A stretch of 37,249 nt of DNA from Micromonospora sp. MH99 (GCF_021442385.1 NZ_MUZA01000063.1:1-37249), one strand, 5' to 3'. Shown: positions 1 through 9,188, counted from the first letter of the stretch. A program made the numbers and translations. The notes: generated by a model from the letters alone, not told the origin.

Positions 1-3000
1 AAGCCGGCCGCCGCGCCGTCGACGCCGGCCAAGGCCGCGCCGGCGAAGGCCACCCCGGAGAAGGCCGCGCCGGCCAAGCCGGCCGCGAAGGCCGCCGCGC
101 CGAGCGCCGACGGCCCGCAGACCACGCCGCTGCGAGGTGTCGCCGCGAAGATCGTCCAGAACATGGACGCCTCGCTGAGCGTGCCCACCGCGACAAGCGT
201 CCGCGCGGTCCCGGCGAAGCTGCTGGTCGACAACCGCATCGTGATCAACAACCACCTCGCCCGGGGGCGCGGTGGCAAGGTCAGCTTCACCCACCTGGTC
301 GGCTACGCGATGGTCCGGGCGCTCGTTCAGCACCCGGAGATGAACAACTCCTTCGCCGAGGCCAACGGCAAGCCGGCGGTGGTCCGCCCGGCGCACGTCA
401 ACCTCGGCATCGCGATCGACCTGGCCAAGCCGGACGGCAGCCGCAACCTGGTGGTCCCCTCCATCAAGGGCTGCGAGCAGATGGACTTCCGGCAGTTCTG
501 GCAGGCGTACGAGGACGTGGTCCGGCGGGCGCGGCGCAACGAGCTGACCATGGAGGACTACTCCGGCACCACGATCTCGCTGACCAACCCGGGCGGCATC
601 GGCACGGTGCACTCCATGCCGCGGCTCATGCAGGGGCAGAGCGCGATCATCGGCGTCGGCGCGATGGAATACCCGGCCCCCTACCAGGGCATGTCCGAGA
701 CCACCCTGGCCGAGCTGGCGGTCAGCAAGGTCATCACGCTGACCAGCACGTACGACCACCGGATCATCCAGGGCGCGCAGTCCGGCGAGTTCCTCAAGGT
801 CATGCACGAGCTGATCCTGGGCGAGCACAGCTTCTACGACGAGATCTTCACCTCGCTGCGCATCCCGTACGAGCCGGTGCGCTGGGTGCGCGACGTGGCC
901 GTCAACTCCGAGGGTCAGATCAACAAGACCGCCCGGGTGCACGAGCTGATCCACGCGTACCGCGTGCGCGGTCACCTGATGGCCGACACCGACCCGCTGG
1001 AATTCACCATCCGCAAGCACCCCGACCTGGACGTCCTCCAGCACGGGCTGACCCTGTGGGACCTGGACCGGGAATTCCCGGTCAACGGGTTCGCCGGCCG
1101 CCAGCGGATGAAGCTGCGCGAGATCCTCGGCGTGCTGCGCGACTCGTACTGCCGGCGCGTCGGCATCGAGTACATGCACATCCAGGACCCGGAGGAGCGG
1201 CGCTGGATCCAGGAACGGATCGAGCGCAAGTACGAGAAGCCGTCCGCCGATGAGCAGAAGCACGTGCTCAACCGGCTCAACGCCGCCGAGGCGTTCGAGA
1301 CCTTCCTGCAGACCAAGTACGTCGGTCAGAAGCGCTTCTCGCTGGAGGGTGGCGAGTCGCTGATCCCGCTGCTGGGCGAGGTGCTCGAGTCCTCCGCCGA
1401 GAGCGGGCTGGACGAGGTGGTCATCGGCATGGCCCACCGGGGCCGGCTCAACGTGCTGGCCAACATCGTCGGCAAGCCGTACGAGAAGATCTTCTCGGAG
1501 TTTGAGGGTCACCTCGACCCGCGCTCGACGCAGGGCTCCGGCGACGTGAAGTACCACCTGGGCCAGAATGGCAAGTTCACCACCCCGGACGGCGAGCACG
1601 TCGTCAAGGTGTCCCTGGTGGCGAACCCGTCGCACCTGGAGGCCGTCGACCCCGTGCTGGAGGGCATCGTCCGGGCCAAGCAGGACCGGATCGACCTCAA
1701 GCTGGAGGGCTACACCGTGCTGCCGCTGGCGGTGCACGGCGACGCCGCGTTCGCCGGCCAGGGTGTGGTCGCCGAGACGCTCAACCTGTCGCAGCTGCGC
1801 GGCTACCGCACTGGCGGCACCGTGCACGTGGTGGTCAACAACCAGGTCGGCTTCACCACCGCCCCGGAGTACAGCCGGTCCAGCCTCTACAGCACCGACG
1901 TGGCCCGGATGATCCAGGCGCCGATCTTCCACGTGAACGGCGACGACCCGGAGGCCGTGGTCCGAGTGGCCCGGCTGGCCTTCGAGTACCGGCAGGCGTT
2001 CAACAAGGACGTCGTGATCGACATGGTCTGCTACCGCCGGCGCGGCCACAACGAGGGCGACGACCCGTCGATGTCCAACCCTCAGATGTACAAGATCATT
2101 GACTCGAAGCGGTCGGTGCGCAAGCTCTACACCGAGGAGCTGATCGGTCGCGGCGACATCACCGTGGAGGACGCGGAGGAGCTGCTGCGCGACTACCAGG
2201 CGCAGCTGGAGAAGGTCTTCAAGGCCACCCGGGACGCCGCCGCCACGCCGCGCCAGCTCAACCGCCCCCGCCGCGAGGAGGAGCCGGAGCCGGCGGTCGA
2301 CACCGCCACCGACGCCGCAGTGGTGAAGGCGGTCGGCGAGGCGCACACCAACCTCCCCGAGGGCTTCACCCCGCACAAGCGGATCCAGCAGCTGCTCGAC
2401 CGGCGGGCCAAGATGTCCGTCGAGGGCAACATCGACTGGGGCTTCGGCGAGATCATCGCGTTCGGGGCGCTGCTGCACGACGGGGTCACCGTCCGGCTCG
2501 CCGGGCAGGACTCGCGGCGCGGCACCTTCGTCCAGCGGCACGCGTCGGTGGTCGACTCCCGCACCGGCGACGATTACCTGCCGTTGAAGTCGCTCACCGG
2601 CGACGGCGAGCGGTCCCGGTTCTTCGTGCACGACTCGCTGCTGTCCGAGTACGCGGCGATGGGCTTCGAGTACGGCTACTCGGTGGAGAACGTCAACGCG
2701 CTGGTCGCCTGGGAGGCCCAGTTCGGTGACTTCGTCAACGGCGCCCAGTCGGTGATCGACGAGTTCATCTCCTCGGGTGAGGTGAAGTGGGGTCAGCGCT
2801 CCGCGGTGACCCTGCTGCTCCCGCACGGCCACGAGGGCCAGGGCCCGGACCACACCTCCGGTCGCCCGGAGCGGTTCCTGCAGATGTGCGCCGAGGACAA
2901 CATGCGGGTGTCCATCCCGACGACTCCGGCGAACTACTTCCACCTGCTGCGCCGCCAGGCCCTGTCGCCGAAGCGCAAGCCGCTCGTGGTGTTCACGCCG

Positions 3001-3465
3001 AAGTCGCTGCTGCGGCACAAGCTCTGCGTCTCCTCGGTGGAGGACTTCACCACCGGCACCTTCCAGCCGGTGCTGCGCGACACCGCCGCCCCGGCACCGG
3101 AGTCGGTCAAGCGGGTGCTGCTGTGCTCGGGCAAGGTCTACTACGACCTGTTCCAGGCCCGGCAGGAGCGCGGCATCACCGACACGGCGATCATCCGGAT
3201 CGAGCAGCTGTACCCGCTGCCGGTCGAGGAGATCCGGGCCGCCCTCGCGCAGTACCCGAACGCGGAGGACTTCGCCTGGGTGCAGGAGGAGCCGGCCAAC
3301 CAGGGTGCCTGGTCGTTCGTCGCGCTCAACCTGCTGGAGCACCTCACCGACGTCCGGCTGCGGCGGATCTCCCGCCCGGCCGCGGCGGCCCCGGCGGTCG
3401 GCTCGGCCAAGACCCACGAGGTCGAGCAGACCGCGCTCATCGAGGCGGCACTTCCCCGCCCGTGA
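1..3465 (+). CDS. kgd: Multifunctional 2-oxoglutarate decarboxylase/dehydrogenase E1 with fused succinyltransferase domain (5' end missing)
   Basis: The frame is open from base 1, so the N-terminus lies outside the window; 1154 residues are visible, against roughly 1230 in mycobacterial Kgd (from memory). The first ~50 visible residues are an Ala/Pro/Lys-rich linker. They are followed by an E2o-like succinyltransferase domain with a DHRIIQGA motif, where classical E2 enzymes have DHRxxDG. The ThDP-dependent E1 part follows, with GMAHRGRLNVLAN, HGDAAFAGQGVVAETLN and RRRGHNEGDDPS, and then the transketolase-like C-terminal domain. The enzyme is cytosolic and converts 2-oxoglutarate in the TCA cycle, either as E1/E2 of the oxoglutarate dehydrogenase complex or as a decarboxylase. 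The fused architecture is typical of actinobacteria. The gene ends in a strong hairpin terminator. The identification is very secure; only the start is unknown. Confidence 0.97.
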   Translation, partial: KPAAAPSTPAKAAPAKATPEKAAPAKPAAKAAAPSADGPQTTPLRGVAAKIVQNMDASLSVPTATSVRAVPAKLLVDNRIVINNHLARGRGGKVSFTHLVGYAMVRALVQHPEMNNSFAEANGKPAVVRPAHVNLGIAIDLAKPDGSRNLVVPSIKGCEQMDFRQFWQAYEDVVRRARRNELTMEDYSGTTISLTNPGGIGTVHSMPRLMQGQSAIIGVGAMEYPAPYQGMSETTLAELAVSKVITLTSTYDHRIIQGAQSGEFLKVMHELILGEHSFYDEIFTSLRIPYEPVRWVRDVAVNSEGQINKTARVHELIHAYRVRGHLMADTDPLEFTIRKHPDLDVLQHGLTLWDLDREFPVNGFAGRQRMKLREILGVLRDSYCRRVGIEYMHIQDPEERRWIQERIERKYEKPSADEQKHVLNRLNAAEAFETFLQTKYVGQKRFSLEGGESLIPLLGEVLESSAESGLDEVVIGMAHRGRLNVLANIVGKPYEKIFSEFEGHLDPRSTQGSGDVKYHLGQNGKFTTPDGEHVVKVSLVANPSHLEAVDPVLEGIVRAKQDRIDLKLEGYTVLPLAVHGDAAFAGQGVVAETLNLSQLRGYRTGGTVHVVVNNQVGFTTAPEYSRSSLYSTDVARMIQAPIFHVNGDDPEAVVRVARLAFEYRQAFNKDVVIDMVCYRRRGHNEGDDPSMSNPQMYKIIDSKRSVRKLYTEELIGRGDITVEDAEELLRDYQAQLEKVFKATRDAAATPRQLNRPRREEEPEPAVDTATDAAVVKAVGEAHTNLPEGFTPHKRIQQLLDRRAKMSVEGNIDWGFGEIIAFGALLHDGVTVRLAGQDSRRGTFVQRHASVVDSRTGDDYLPLKSLTGDGERSRFFVHDSLLSEYAAMGFEYGYSVENVNALVAWEAQFGDFVNGAQSVIDEFISSGEVKWGQRSAVTLLLPHGHEGQGPDHTSGRPERFLQMCAEDNMRVSIPTTPANYFHLLRRQALSPKRKPLVVFTPKSLLRHKLCVSSVEDFTTGTFQPVLRDTAAPAPESVKRVLLCSGKVYYDLFQARQERGITDTAIIRIEQLYPLPVEEIRAALAQYPNAEDFAWVQEEPANQGAWSFVALNLLEHLTDVRLRRISRPAAAAPAVGSAKTHEVEQTALIEAALPRP

Positions 3466-3478
3466 CCTGATCGCGCCA

Positions 3479-3524
3479 CGCGAGCCGGGGCAGGGCCGTT
3501 CCCACGGTCCTGCCCCGGCTCGCG
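3479..3524 (+). terminator. Hairpin terminator after kgd
   Basis: A perfect 16-bp stem (CGCGAGCCGGGGCAGG at 3479-3494 pairing with 3509-3524) with a 14-nt loop starts 13 nt after the kgd stop codon. There is no U-tract, as is common in high-GC actinobacteria. Confidence 0.8.
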
Positions 3525-3586
3525 TCGGTCCGTCCGAACCACCGACCCGCCCGGCCCACGCCGGGCCGAGCACGAGGACGTACGCC

Positions 3587-3772
3587 GTGTACTTCACCGA
3601 CCGTGGCATCGAGGAGCTGGTCGAGCGCCGGGGCGACGAGCAGGTGACCCTGGAGTGGCTGGGCGAGCGCCTGCGCGACTTCGTCGACCTGAACCCCGAG
3701 TTCGAGACCCCGATCGAGCGCCTGGCCACCTACCTGGCCCGCCTGGACGACCCCGACGACGAGGACGCCTGA
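3587..3772 (+). CDS. DUF6104 family small acidic protein
   Basis: This 61-residue protein begins MYFTDRGIEELVERRG and ends in an acidic tail (DDPDDEDA). It matches, from memory, the small conserved actinobacterial family DUF6104, often found near kgd; its function is unknown. The GTG at 3587 is chosen because an AGGA-like ribosome-binding site precedes it and the family starts MYF; the same frame is open further upstream into kgd, but that part is shadow sequence including the terminator. It has no signal peptide or membrane segment and looks like a small soluble helical protein. Its stop is only 3 nt from the convergent monooxygenase stop. Confidence 0.8.
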   Translation: MYFTDRGIEELVERRGDEQVTLEWLGERLRDFVDLNPEFETPIERLATYLARLDDPDDEDA

Positions 3773-3775
3773 CCG

Positions 3776-4894
3776 TCAGCTGCCGGCGAAGGCTCTGATG
3801 AGCGTGTGGGGTGTGCCGTCGCCCAGCATGTCCTGAAGGTCGGGGCCTTCGGCGTTTGCCGCGGCGCTTCGCACGGACATGGCCTGCTCGTACGCGGTGA
3901 GCGCGGTCTCGATGTCGTCGGGGTGCGCGGCGATGGCCGTGCCGAGGTCGGCGCCGTCGAGAAGGGCCAGGTTGGCGCCTTCGCCGTTGGGTGCCGCCAG
4001 GTGCGCGGCGTCGCCGAGCAGGGTCACCCCGGGCCTCCGGTCCCACCGGTGTCCGGCGGGCAGGGTGAAGATGTGGCGCAGGACCGGCGGGGTCTCGCCG
4101 TCGGTGACCAGGGCGGTGAGCTCCGGCGCCCAGCCGTCGAACTCCCGCACGATCCGCGCGATGGCCGCGTCGGGGTCGGCGAAGTCGATGGCGGCGAACC
4201 AGTCCTGCGGCCTGGCGAGCATCACCCAGGTGTGGAGGTTCCCGTCGCGCTCCCGATGGGCCAGGATCCCCCTGCCCGGCTCCAGCACCATCATCGCTCC
4301 GCTGCCGACGGTTTCCGCGCTGGTCGGGTGCCGGGTGTCGCCGTCGAACAGGTGGGTCTCGATGAATGAGAAGCCGGTGTACCCGGGTGTGGCCTCGGAG
4401 AGCAACGGTCGGACCCGGGACCAGGCGCCGTCCGCGCCGACCAGCAGGCTCGTGACGACTGCGGTGTCGTTGGTGAAGGCCACTTCGTGGCGACCCTCGC
4501 CGAGGGCGCGCACGCCGCTGACCTTGTGGCCCCACCGGACGGTGCCGGCCGGGAGTGAGTCGAGCAGCATCTGGCGCAGTTCACCGCGCTGCACCTCCGG
4601 GCTGCCACCCGTACCGTCGTCGGGTACGTCGAGCAGGAGGTTCGTGTGCCGGTCCAGGAGCCGCATCGCCTGACGCCCCTCCAGGACGAGCTTGCGGAAC
4701 TCCTCGGTCAGGCCGGCCGTCTCCAGCGCGGGCTGGCCGTTGTAGTCGCGGATGTCGAGCAGTCCGCCCTGCGTACGCGTAGCCGGGGACGCCTCGGCCT
4801 CGTAGACCGTGGACGGGATGCCGTGTAGGTGCAGCACGCGGGCCAGCGCCAGGCCGCCCAGACCTGCTCCGATGATCGTGACCGGTGTCGTCAT
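3776..4894 (-). CDS. FAD-dependent monooxygenase (Tet(X)/PHBH-like)
   Basis: This 372-residue class A flavoprotein monooxygenase has an N-terminal Rossmann motif IIGAGLGGLALA (residues 7-18), the GADGAWSRVR motif (153-162) that contacts FAD and NADPH, and the C-terminal FAD motif GDAAHLAAPNGEGAN (294-308). This arrangement fits Tet(X)-like enzymes that hydroxylate aromatic or polyketide substrates; the substrate cannot be read from sequence. The ATG at 4894 is preceded by a GGGGGA ribosome-binding site. The gene is divergent from a TetR-type regulator with a long dyad in the shared promoter region, so it is probably the regulator's target. An antibiotic-modifying or detoxifying role is possible but is inference. 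Confidence 0.88.
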   Translation of the reverse strand: MTTPVTIIGAGLGGLALARVLHLHGIPSTVYEAEASPATRTQGGLLDIRDYNGQPALETAGLTEEFRKLVLEGRQAMRLLDRHTNLLLDVPDDGTGGSPEVQRGELRQMLLDSLPAGTVRWGHKVSGVRALGEGRHEVAFTNDTAVVTSLLVGADGAWSRVRPLLSEATPGYTGFSFIETHLFDGDTRHPTSAETVGSGAMMVLEPGRGILAHRERDGNLHTWVMLARPQDWFAAIDFADPDAAIARIVREFDGWAPELTALVTDGETPPVLRHIFTLPAGHRWDRRPGVTLLGDAAHLAAPNGEGANLALLDGADLGTAIAAHPDDIETALTAYEQAMSVRSAAANAEGPDLQDMLGDGTPHTLIRAFAGS

Positions 4895-4928
4895 GGTGGT
4901 CCCCCAGGTCTGCTGGACGAGCCGTTTA

Positions 4929-4977
4929 TGGATCGCCGCTCCAACGGACGTTAACACGACGTTGGAGCAACGATCCA
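4929..4977. promoter_or_regulatory. Long dyad operator between monooxygenase and TetR gene
   Basis: Two 18-nt arms, 4929-4946 (TGGATCGCCGCTCCAACG) and 4960-4977, are reverse complements at 16 of 18 positions. They are separated by 13 nt containing GTTAAC. A nested dyad AACG-GA-CGTT lies at 4943-4952. The placement between divergent starts (4894 minus, 4997 plus) is typical for an autoregulating TetR repressor. A TTGGAG/GACACT pair with 17-bp spacing (4962-4990) puts a possible start site at the TetR ATG. Confidence 0.75.
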
Positions 4978-4996
4978 CCAGTGGGACACTGGGGCC

Positions 4997-5686
4997 ATGG
5001 CGAAGAGAACCGCGAACGGAACCGCGGCCCGGCGACGCACGGACGCGCTGTCCCGGGAACTGATCATCCAGACCGCTACGGAAATCCTGGACAGCGACGG
5101 CGAGAGCGCCCTGACGCTGCGCGCGCTCACCGTTCGGCTGAAGACCGGGTACGGCGCGATCTACCACCACGTCGCGGACAAGAACGACCTGCTCGCGGCG
5201 GCCACCGACGACGTCATCACGAACGTGCTGTCCGGCACGGTCACCACCGGGGGCCCCCGCGAAACCCTGCGCCTGCTCGCCCTGGGCCTGTTCGACGCGA
5301 TCGACGCCCACCCCTGGGTCGGTGCGGAACTCTCCCGGCAACCGTGGCGCCCCGCGTTGCTGGACTTCTACGAGAGCATCGGCAGCCTGCTGGACGCACT
5401 CGCCGTCCCCGAGGGGGCGCGCTTCGACGCGGCCGGAACCCTGGTGAACTACGTCCTCGGTGTCGCCGTCCAGAACGCCGCGAACGCCCGGCACCTCGCC
5501 GACGGCGACACGGACCGGGGGGCGTTCCTGAACACCACAGCCGAGCAGTGGGCACACCTGGACCCCGGCAGGTACCCGTTCGTCCACGCGACGGTGACGC
5601 AGCTTCGCGAACACGACGACCGCGAGCAGTTCCTGGCCGGCATCGACATCTTCCTGACCGGCATCGCGGCCCTGCGCCCGGCGTGA
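4997..5686 (+). CDS. TetR/AcrR family transcriptional regulator
   Basis: This 229-residue protein has an N-terminal TetR DNA-binding domain at about residues 17-75 (ending GAIYHHVADKNDLLAAATDD, the helix 3-4 signature) and a longer all-helical ligand-binding domain behind it. It is most likely a repressor of the divergent FAD monooxygenase and of itself, through the dyad at 4929-4977. There is no clear ribosome-binding site before ATG 4997, and a -10-like GACACT ends 6 nt before it, so the message may be leaderless. The inducer is unknown, though such pairs often respond to the substrate of the oxygenase. Confidence 0.9.
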   Translation: MAKRTANGTAARRRTDALSRELIIQTATEILDSDGESALTLRALTVRLKTGYGAIYHHVADKNDLLAAATDDVITNVLSGTVTTGGPRETLRLLALGLFDAIDAHPWVGAELSRQPWRPALLDFYESIGSLLDALAVPEGARFDAAGTLVNYVLGVAVQNAANARHLADGDTDRGAFLNTTAEQWAHLDPGRYPFVHATVTQLREHDDREQFLAGIDIFLTGIAALRPA

Positions 5687-5777
5687 CCCACCTGCCGCAA
5701 CGGGCGCCCGGCGGGGCCCGGGACGTGGGGGCCGTAGGGCCCGGGTGGGGAGTCTCGCGATCTTCTAGGGTGGGGCT

Positions 5778-7847
5778 GTGGCTCGCAGCGTGTATCTGAC
5801 CAGCGTCGGTTCCGGCGGGGGCAAGTCGACAATCGCCCTCGGGCTGGCGGAGTTGCTGTCCCGCCAGGTCGGGCGGATCGGCGTGTTCCGCCCGCTGGTG
5901 GCCGACACCGGCCCGGACCCGATCCTCGCGCTGCTGAGCGAGCGGTACCGGGTCGAGGTGCCGCTCGCCGACCTGGCCGGCTCCACCTACGCCGAGGCGG
6001 CCCGGCTGGTCGCCGACGGCCGACGGGAAGAGCTGATCTCCGCTGTCGTCCAGCGGTACCGGGCGGTGGAGCGGCAGTGCCCGGCGGTCGTCGTGGTGGG
6101 CAGTGACTTCGACGAACCGGGCGACCCGGCGCACCCCCGCGAGCTGGCCTTCAACGCCCGGCTGGCCACCGAGTTCGGCAGCGTGGTGGTGCCGGTGGTC
6201 GACGGCTACGAGCAGGAGCCGGCGGCCGTCGCGGCGGCCATGCGAGGGGCGTACCACGATGTGGCCGACCTGGGCGCGACGGTGCTCGCGGTGATCGCCA
6301 ACCGGGTGTCCGAGCCGATGACGCTGCCGGAGCTGCCCGTGCCGGCGTACGCCATCCCGGAGGTGCCGAGCGTGTCGGCGCCGACGGTGGCCGAGGTGGC
6401 GGCGGCGCTCGGCGCCACCCTGCTGGCCGGCGACGACGCGGCGCTCGGCCGGGACGTGCTGGACTACGTGGTCGGCGCGGCACACGTGCCGACCCTGCTG
6501 GGCCACCTCACCGAGGGCGCTCTGGTGATCACCCCCGGGGACCGGGCCGACCTGCTCGTCGCCGCCAGCGCGGCGCACGTGGCCGGGCAGGTGTCGGTGG
6601 CCGGGCTCGTGCTCACCCTCGGCGAGCAACCCGACCCCCGGGTGATGCGGCTGGTGGAGGGCCTGAACACCGGCCTGGCCGTGCTCTCCGTGCGCAGCGA
6701 CAGCTACGACACGGTCGAGGCGTCCAGCCGGATCGAGGGGCGGCCCAGCGTGGCCAACCCCCGCAAGGTGGAGGCCGCACTGGGCGCGTTCGAGCGCTGC
6801 GTGGACACCGACGACCTGGCCCGCCGGCTGCGGGTCAGCCGGTCGACGCGGGTCACCCCGCTGATGTTCGAGAACGAGCTGATCGACCGGGCCCGCTCCA
6901 AGCCCCGGCACCTGGTGCTGCCCGAGGGCGCCGAGGAGCGCATCCTGCGAGCGGCGGAGATCCTGCTGCGCCGGGGCGTGGCAGACCTGACGCTGCTCGG
7001 CCGCCCGGACGACATCGCCCGGCGCACCCGCGAGCTGGGCATCGACCTCGGCGACGCCCGGTTGGTCGACCCGGCCACCAGCGGGTGGCGCGACGAGTTC
7101 ACCGCCGAGTACGCGCGGCTGCGCGCCCACCGGGGCGTCACCGCCGAGCTGGCGCACGACATCGTGGCCCAGCCCAACTACTTCGGGACGCTCATGGTGG
7201 CGGCCGGGTACGCCGACGGCATGGTCTCGGGCGCCACGCACACCACCGCCGCGACCATCCTGCCCGCGTTCGAGATCATCCGTACCGTGCCGGAGGTCTC
7301 GGTGGCCTCCAGCGTCTTCTTCATGCTGCTCGCCGACCGGGTGCTGGTCTACGGGGACTGTGCCGTCAACCGCGACCCGGACGCCGCCCAGCTCGCCGAC
7401 ATCGCGATCTCGTCGGCCGACACCGCCGCCCGCTTCGGCATCGAACCCCGGGTCGCCATGCTGTCGTACTCGACCGGCAGCTCCGGTGCGGGCGCGGACG
7501 TGGAGAAGGTCGCCGCGGCCACCGCGCTGGTCCGGGAGCGTCGGCCCGACCTGCTGGTCGAGGGGCCGATCCAGTACGACGCGGCAATCGACCCCGCCGT
7601 GGCCGCGACGAAGCTGCCCGACAGCCCGGTCGCCGGCCAGGCCACGGTCTTCATCTTCCCGGACCTCAACACGGGCAACAACACGTACAAGGCGGTGCAA
7701 CGCTCGGCCGGGGCGGTCGCCGTCGGCCCGGTCATGCAGGGCCTGCGCCGGCCGGTGAACGACCTGTCCCGGGGCGCGACCGTGCCGGACATCGTCAACA
7801 CGGTGGCGATCACCGCCATCCAGGCGGCCGCCGAGGAGGCGTCATGA
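5778..7847 (+). CDS. pta: Phosphate acetyltransferase (long, three-domain form)
   Basis: This 689-residue enzyme interconverts acetyl-CoA plus phosphate and acetyl phosphate plus CoA in the cytosol. The N-terminal third is a P-loop/BioD-like domain with GSGGGKST (residues 11-18), followed by a DRTGG-type domain (about 215-330). The C-terminal catalytic PTA_PTB domain (about 365-685) contains GYADGMVSGATHTTA and FPDLNTGNNTYKAVQ. The full-length architecture matches E. coli-type Pta. The start is GTG 5778; TAGGGT at 5766-5771 ends 6 nt upstream, suggesting a leaderless transcript. The stop overlaps the ackA start (ATGA), so the two are translationally coupled. Confidence 0.96.
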   Translation: MARSVYLTSVGSGGGKSTIALGLAELLSRQVGRIGVFRPLVADTGPDPILALLSERYRVEVPLADLAGSTYAEAARLVADGRREELISAVVQRYRAVERQCPAVVVVGSDFDEPGDPAHPRELAFNARLATEFGSVVVPVVDGYEQEPAAVAAAMRGAYHDVADLGATVLAVIANRVSEPMTLPELPVPAYAIPEVPSVSAPTVAEVAAALGATLLAGDDAALGRDVLDYVVGAAHVPTLLGHLTEGALVITPGDRADLLVAASAAHVAGQVSVAGLVLTLGEQPDPRVMRLVEGLNTGLAVLSVRSDSYDTVEASSRIEGRPSVANPRKVEAALGAFERCVDTDDLARRLRVSRSTRVTPLMFENELIDRARSKPRHLVLPEGAEERILRAAEILLRRGVADLTLLGRPDDIARRTRELGIDLGDARLVDPATSGWRDEFTAEYARLRAHRGVTAELAHDIVAQPNYFGTLMVAAGYADGMVSGATHTTAATILPAFEIIRTVPEVSVASSVFFMLLADRVLVYGDCAVNRDPDAAQLADIAISSADTAARFGIEPRVAMLSYSTGSSGAGADVEKVAAATALVRERRPDLLVEGPIQYDAAIDPAVAATKLPDSPVAGQATVFIFPDLNTGNNTYKAVQRSAGAVAVGPVMQGLRRPVNDLSRGATVPDIVNTVAITAIQAAAEEAS

Positions 7848-8959
7848 GTCGGGTACTGGTGCTCAACTGCGGGTCATCCTCGGTGAAGTGGCGGCACTAC
7901 GACGGAGACCGGACCGTCGACCAGGGCACCGTCGAGCGGGTCGGTGAGCCCGGCGGCGGCCCGGCGGACCACGCCAGCGCCGTCCGGCAGATCCTGGCCG
8001 GACTGGACCTGACCGGACTGGCGGCGGTCGGGCACCGGGTGGTGCACGGCGGCCGGAAGTTCACCACCCCGGTCCTCATCGACGACGCGGTGCTGGCCGC
8101 GATCAAGGATCTGGTGCCGCTGGCCCCGCTGCACAACCCGGCCAACCTGGCCGGCATCGAGGTGGCCCGCGCGGCGCTGCCGGACGTCCCGCAGGTCGCC
8201 GTCTTCGACACGGCGTTCCACCACACCCTGCCCGAGGCCGCCGCGACCTACGCGATCGACGTGGACACCGCGCAGCGGTACGGCATCCGCAGGTACGGCT
8301 TCCACGGCACCTCGCACGCGTACGTCTCCCGGCGTACCGCCGAACTGCTGGGCCGCCCGTACGAGCAGCTCAACACCATCACCCTGCACCTGGGCAACGG
8401 GGCCAGCGCCTGCGCGGTCGCGAACGGCCGCAGCGTCGCCACCTCGATGGGGATGTCACCCCTGCAGGGGCTGGTGATGGGCACCCGCAGCGGCGACCTC
8501 GACCCGACAGTCATCTTCCACCTGCGGCGGGAGGGCGGGATGTCGGTCGACGACATCGACGACCTGCTCAACCACCGCAGCGGGCTGCTCGGGCTGACCG
8601 GCGTCAACGACATGCGCGAGGTGCTCCAGCGCCGGGCCGCCGGGGATCCGGCCGCCGCGCTGGCCTTCGACGTGTACTGCCGGCGGATCACCGGGTACGT
8701 CGGCGCGTACTACGCGCTGCTCGGCCACGTGGACGCGATCGCGTTCACCGCCGGCGTGGGCGAGCACGCCGCGCCCGTCCGGGCCGCCGCGCTGGCCGGA
8801 CTGGCCCGGCTCGGCATCACCGTCGACGAGGCGCGCAACAACGGCGACGGCGACCGGCTGATCTCGCCGGACGACGCCCAGGTGAGCGTCTGTGTCATCC
8901 GTACCGATGAGGAACGGGAGATCGCCCGGCAGACCCGGGACGTGGTCGGGGCGCACTGA
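7844..8959 (+). CDS. ackA: Acetate kinase
   Basis: This 371-residue ASKHA-fold kinase converts acetyl phosphate plus ADP to acetate plus ATP. Family motifs are in order: LVLNCGSSSVKW (residues 5-16), GHRVVHGG, FDTAFHHTLP with the catalytic Asp, RYGFHGTSHAYVS, HLGNGASACA (nucleotide binding), GTRSGDLDP and FTAGVGEHA. It is slightly shorter than the usual ~400 residues without losing a motif. The ATG at 7844 overlaps the pta stop by 4 nt, so Pta and AckA should be made in step, forming the overflow and acetate-assimilation pathway. Confidence 0.96.
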   Translation: MSRVLVLNCGSSSVKWRHYDGDRTVDQGTVERVGEPGGGPADHASAVRQILAGLDLTGLAAVGHRVVHGGRKFTTPVLIDDAVLAAIKDLVPLAPLHNPANLAGIEVARAALPDVPQVAVFDTAFHHTLPEAAATYAIDVDTAQRYGIRRYGFHGTSHAYVSRRTAELLGRPYEQLNTITLHLGNGASACAVANGRSVATSMGMSPLQGLVMGTRSGDLDPTVIFHLRREGGMSVDDIDDLLNHRSGLLGLTGVNDMREVLQRRAAGDPAAALAFDVYCRRITGYVGAYYALLGHVDAIAFTAGVGEHAAPVRAAALAGLARLGITVDEARNNGDGDRLISPDDAQVSVCVIRTDEEREIARQTRDVVGAH

Positions 8960-8989
8960 CGTCGCCCCGACCCCGTGGAGTCGGGCCAA

Positions 8990-9027
8990 GCTCAGCGCAT
9001 CGCCGCGCGCCGGCTCAGCGCATCGCC
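8990..9027. repeat. 15-bp direct repeat at the 3' end of a small gene
   Basis: GCTCAGCGCATCGCC occurs at 8990-9004 and again at 9013-9027. The second copy is the last codons and stop of the small membrane protein on the minus strand, so its end (including the stop) has been duplicated just downstream, probably by replication slippage. Confidence 0.7.
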
Positions 9028-9188
9028 AGCCAGGCGACGAGGGCCACCAGCAGCACGACGACGACCGCCGCACCGACGATGAGCGGCAGGCGGGACGGCG
9101 CGTCGGCCGGACCGGCGGCCTCCGGCGTCTGGGTGAAGGCGCGGAACGCCTCGGTGTTGCCGCTGGGGTCGGTGTAGTTCTCAGCCAT
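9015..9188 (-). CDS. Small single-pass membrane protein
   Basis: This 57-residue protein has a polar N-terminal half (MAENYTDPSGNTEAFRAF) and a C-terminal hydrophobic segment of about 21 residues (residues 35-55, LPLIVGAAVVVVLLVALVAW) ending LAMR. It is probably a tail-anchored membrane peptide. No known family is recognised. The ATG at 9188 is preceded by a weak AGGGT. It is convergent with ackA and divergent from a lipoprotein hydrolase. Codon-position GC bias and the clean membrane helix support a real gene; its function is unknown. Confidence 0.6.
   Translation of the reverse strand: MAENYTDPSGNTEAFRAFTQTPEAAGPADAPSRLPLIVGAAVVVVLLVALVAWLAMR

Noticed and set aside
1..162. Internal ATG at 163 as the kgd start
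   Set aside because: The frame is open to base 1 and encodes the expected Ala/Pro linker, so the gene begins outside the window.
5241..7700. 819-residue minus-strand open frame antisense to pta and the first TetR gene
   Set aside because: Composition is the Gly/Arg/Val/His/Gln-rich pattern of antisense high-GC sequence; it overlaps well-identified plus-strand genes and has no family motif.
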